This document shows positions 32,349-34,006 of a stretch of DNA of 34,006 nt, in pieces. Numbering within the stretch: the first letter of the stretch is position 1; the number at the start of each line of letters is the position of its first letter. Origin of the DNA: Acidimicrobiaceae bacterium (GTDB lineage Bacteria; Actinomycetota; Acidimicrobiia; Acidimicrobiales; Bog-793); contig JAODBO010000055.1 in the NCBI GenBank assembly GCA_025464005.1, positions 1-34,006 on the forward strand, read 5' to 3'. Below the pieces are notes generated by a model, which searched no databases, had not been told where the DNA came from, and saw nothing but the letters and a program-made list of their open reading frames with translations. Both the position numbers and the translations under genes were made by a program.

Positions 32349-33815
32349 ATGAGCCGGCGCCAGCCCGGAGCCACGACCTCTCTCCCGATTCGCCGTGAAC
32401 TCACGGCCATTAGCCGTAAGGCCTTGTCCGTCCCAGCTGGCCGGGCACTCGAATCAGGCCTCCTCGACCGCGGCACCGTCCTGGACTACGGCTGCGGCCG
32501 TGGGGAGGACGTGCGACAGCTCTCCGCATTGGGACTGGATGTCGACGGCTGGGACCCGCACTTCAGGCCCGAGCCTCTCCCGAGGCCAGTAGACGTGGTG
32601 ATGCTGACGTACGTTCTCAATGCGATCGAGTCGGCCGACGAGCGAACCCGAACGTTGGCACATGCCTGGTCCCTGGCCCAACGGATCCTGATCGTCACCG
32701 TTCGGACAGAAGGCGAACGGCACAAGGTCCAGGGCGACTCATTCGCGGACGGTTTGAGGACGAGCAGATCCACGTTTCAGCGACTGTTCGACCCGGCGTC
32801 TTTCCGGACCTGGGTCGAGGCGACCCTCGGACTTCAGTGCCTTCCGACCAGACCAGGCCAGGTTGTGGCCTTTCGCGACCGCGACGATCTAGTCACCCAC
32901 GTGGCCTCCATGTTTGCCCCCGATGACCGCCCCGCGCAGTCCTCGGGTCAGATGTCAGCCACCGACGTCATCAACACCAATGTGCGCTGGCTGCGTGTAC
33001 GAGGAAGACCTCCGATAGAACAAGAAGACGTGGTCTGGCACGAAGCAGCAAGGACCCACTTCGGCAGCGTGAGCAACGCAGCAGCGGCCGCGAGGAAGCT
33101 TGTGGACGCCACCGAATGGATCGATGCGAAGAAGCGAACGACCGGCAACGTTCTCGTCACGTTGGCCCTCGACACATTCCACGGAAGAACCACAACCAGC
33201 TCCTTACCGAGAAGCCTTGTCGCGGACAGCATGCTGACTCACGGATCGGTTCGAGAGGCCCGCGCCGTGTCCGATCGACTCCTTCGTTTTCTGGCCCGCC
33301 CCGACCTTTTGCAGCGTGCGATTCGAGCGAGCAGGATCGGAAAGCAAACGCCATCATCGCTGTACGTGCACGTGAGCTGCACGGCCAGACTGAGTACGCC
33401 ATTGCGTGTCTACGCAGCATGCGCCGAGCTCGTCACCGGTCGACCGGACACGACGACGCTCGTCAAGCTCAACCATGACCGTCCAACGGTCAGCTTCCTG
33501 ACGTACCCGGAGTTCGACTCAGATCCACATCCTCGCCTCGCCCAGTCCATGGTCGTCGACTTGCGCCACCAGACCGCTATCTACACGGACTACCTGGCCC
33601 GCGACAACCGACCTCTCCTGCATCGCAAACATGAGTTCCTCGCGCCAGATCACGCAGACGTCGAGAAGTATCAACGCCTCACTCGTCAGGAGGTCAAGGC
33701 CGGGCTGTACGCCCATCCCGAGCTCATCGGCCTCGAGAGAGGTTGGCAGTCCGTCCTTCACATGTCCGGGTATGAACTCCGCGGTCACCGGCTCATCCGG
33801 AGCAAAGGCCCATAG
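32349..33815 (+). CDS. DNA phosphorothioation-associated methyltransferase
   Basis: The 488-residue protein starts at an ATG with GGAG six bases upstream. The N-terminal half is a SAM-dependent methyltransferase fold: motif I VLDYGCGRGEDVRQL, acidic loop GLDVDGWDPHFRP, then VDVVMLTYVLNAIE and LAHAWSLAQRILIVTVRTEG. The larger C-terminal half (FHGRTTTSSLPRSLVADSML, FLTYPEFDSDPHPRL, LLHRKHEFLAP) is characteristic of the putative methyltransferase family linked to dnd loci. Its substrate is not established. Whether it methylates DNA, tRNA or protein cannot be told here. It is co-directional with dndA and probably co-transcribed. Confidence 0.88.
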   Translation: MSRRQPGATTSLPIRRELTAISRKALSVPAGRALESGLLDRGTVLDYGCGRGEDVRQLSALGLDVDGWDPHFRPEPLPRPVDVVMLTYVLNAIESADERTRTLAHAWSLAQRILIVTVRTEGERHKVQGDSFADGLRTSRSTFQRLFDPASFRTWVEATLGLQCLPTRPGQVVAFRDRDDLVTHVASMFAPDDRPAQSSGQMSATDVINTNVRWLRVRGRPPIEQEDVVWHEAARTHFGSVSNAAAAARKLVDATEWIDAKKRTTGNVLVTLALDTFHGRTTTSSLPRSLVADSMLTHGSVREARAVSDRLLRFLARPDLLQRAIRASRIGKQTPSSLYVHVSCTARLSTPLRVYAACAELVTGRPDTTTLVKLNHDRPTVSFLTYPEFDSDPHPRLAQSMVVDLRHQTAIYTDYLARDNRPLLHRKHEFLAPDHADVEKYQRLTRQEVKAGLYAHPELIGLERGWQSVLHMSGYELRGHRLIRSKGP

Positions 33816-33880
33816 CAGAGGCCATAGAGCACAAGGGGTCCGGCCGCGGGGCTGCGGGATGGAGCCAATGAGTTGAGCTC
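33816..33880. other. Short gap between methyltransferase and IS element
   Basis: The 65-bp gap after the methyltransferase stop holds no gene. A near repeat, GGCCCATAG / GGCCATAG, spans the stop codon and the following bases. No terminator with a T-run is seen before the IS end. Confidence 0.3.
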
Positions 33881-34006
33881 TGTCAGCGCTCCTCGAAAAG
33901 TAGGCCAGTAGCGCTCTTCGAAAAGTGAGCCACCCAACCAAGATCGGGCGGGTGATCACTGTGCAGGACTGGGCTGAGATTCGGCGGTTGCACTTCAGCG
34001 AGGGGA
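33881..34006 (+). mobile_element. Left end of an IS21-family element, truncated by window
   Basis: Two near-identical 22-base direct repeats lie at 33886-33907 and 33911-33932, sharing GCGCTC(C/T)TCGAAAAGT and ending GCCA. Repeated terminal motifs like these are typical of IS21-family ends. The left terminus is probably the TG at 33881. A transposase reading frame begins 20 bases after the second repeat. The right end is beyond the window. Confidence 0.75.
33952..34006 (+). CDS. istA: IstA-type transposase, N-terminal fragment
   Basis: A GTG at 33952 opens a frame reading MITVQDWAEIRRLHFSEG to the window edge. This matches the conserved N-terminal helix-turn-helix start of IS21-family IstA transposases, where T(V)EDWAEIRRLH is common. 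Only 18 residues are visible, so integrity cannot be judged. IstB would be expected downstream. Confidence 0.75.
   Translation, partial: MITVQDWAEIRRLHFSEG

Noticed and set aside
1..34006. CRISPR arrays, tRNA or rRNA genes
   Set aside because: No regularly spaced repeats and no tRNA-like cloverleaf or rRNA segment were noticed on either strand by eye. A dedicated tRNA scan was not possible.

Overview
The window comes from a high-GC actinobacterium. The evidence is GC-biased codon use, frequent GTG starts, ATGA/GTGA stop-start overlaps, and Streptomyces-type gene families (SCO6881-like membrane protein, DUF6112, a BTAD-LysM fusion, an actinobacterial Tad cluster). It reads as a mobile or formerly mobile accessory region with two machines: a Tad pilus/secretion locus beside conjugation-type genes on the left, and a DNA phosphorothioation (Dnd) defence island on the right. 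An IS21-family element is cut by the right edge. I cannot name the genus.

Left part (1-3530). Leftward genes for conjugation-type membrane proteins (a DUF6112-like protein and a TrbL/SCO6881-like protein) lie behind a leader that can form nested or alternative hairpins. A rightward AIPR-family anti-phage gene (1806-3530) separates them from the pilus genes.

Tad cluster (3678-15046, all leftward). In transcription order: a possible divergent sigma-like protein, a lipoprotein, a cysteine-rich exported protein, a SAF/CpaB-like protein, a ParA/CpaE-like ATPase, the CpaF ATPase, TadB, TadC, a very small Flp-type pilin, two TadE pseudopilins, a TadG-like protein, and a large membrane protein with two LysM domains and a C-terminal BTAD transcriptional-activator domain. 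Most neighbours overlap by 4-8 bases, so they should be translated as a unit. No prepilin peptidase is present. A divergent excisionase-type HTH gene (15244-15465) sits at the end, separated from the cluster by a striking nested inverted repeat, with no integrase beside it. The 7-mer TTG(C/G)CAA is strongly concentrated in this half (13 copies between 8.3 and 15.2 kb).

Dnd island (15763-33815). dndA plus a Dnd-associated methyltransferase run rightward. dndB, dndC, dndD and dndE run leftward from a shared divergent promoter region. This matches the known Streptomyces lividans arrangement of dndA opposite dndBCDE. Downstream lies an eight-gene leftward unit (25631 to 15763) that replaces the usual dndFGH restriction genes: a fusion of RNA-polymerase-alpha-CTD-like, sigma-region-4-like and HARE-type winged-helix segments; a PLD-like/DEAH helicase; a 59-residue coiled-coil protein; a second SMC/Rad50/DndD-like ATPase with a CxCG hook-like motif; a protein resembling dnd system-associated protein 4; a second DGQHR (DndB-like) protein; and two HNH endonucleases. 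The inferred model is that DndABCDE installs phosphorothioates and the second unit is a non-canonical sensing/restriction arm. It partly duplicates DndB and DndD and adds a helicase and HNH nucleases. This arm is the most interesting candidate system in the window.
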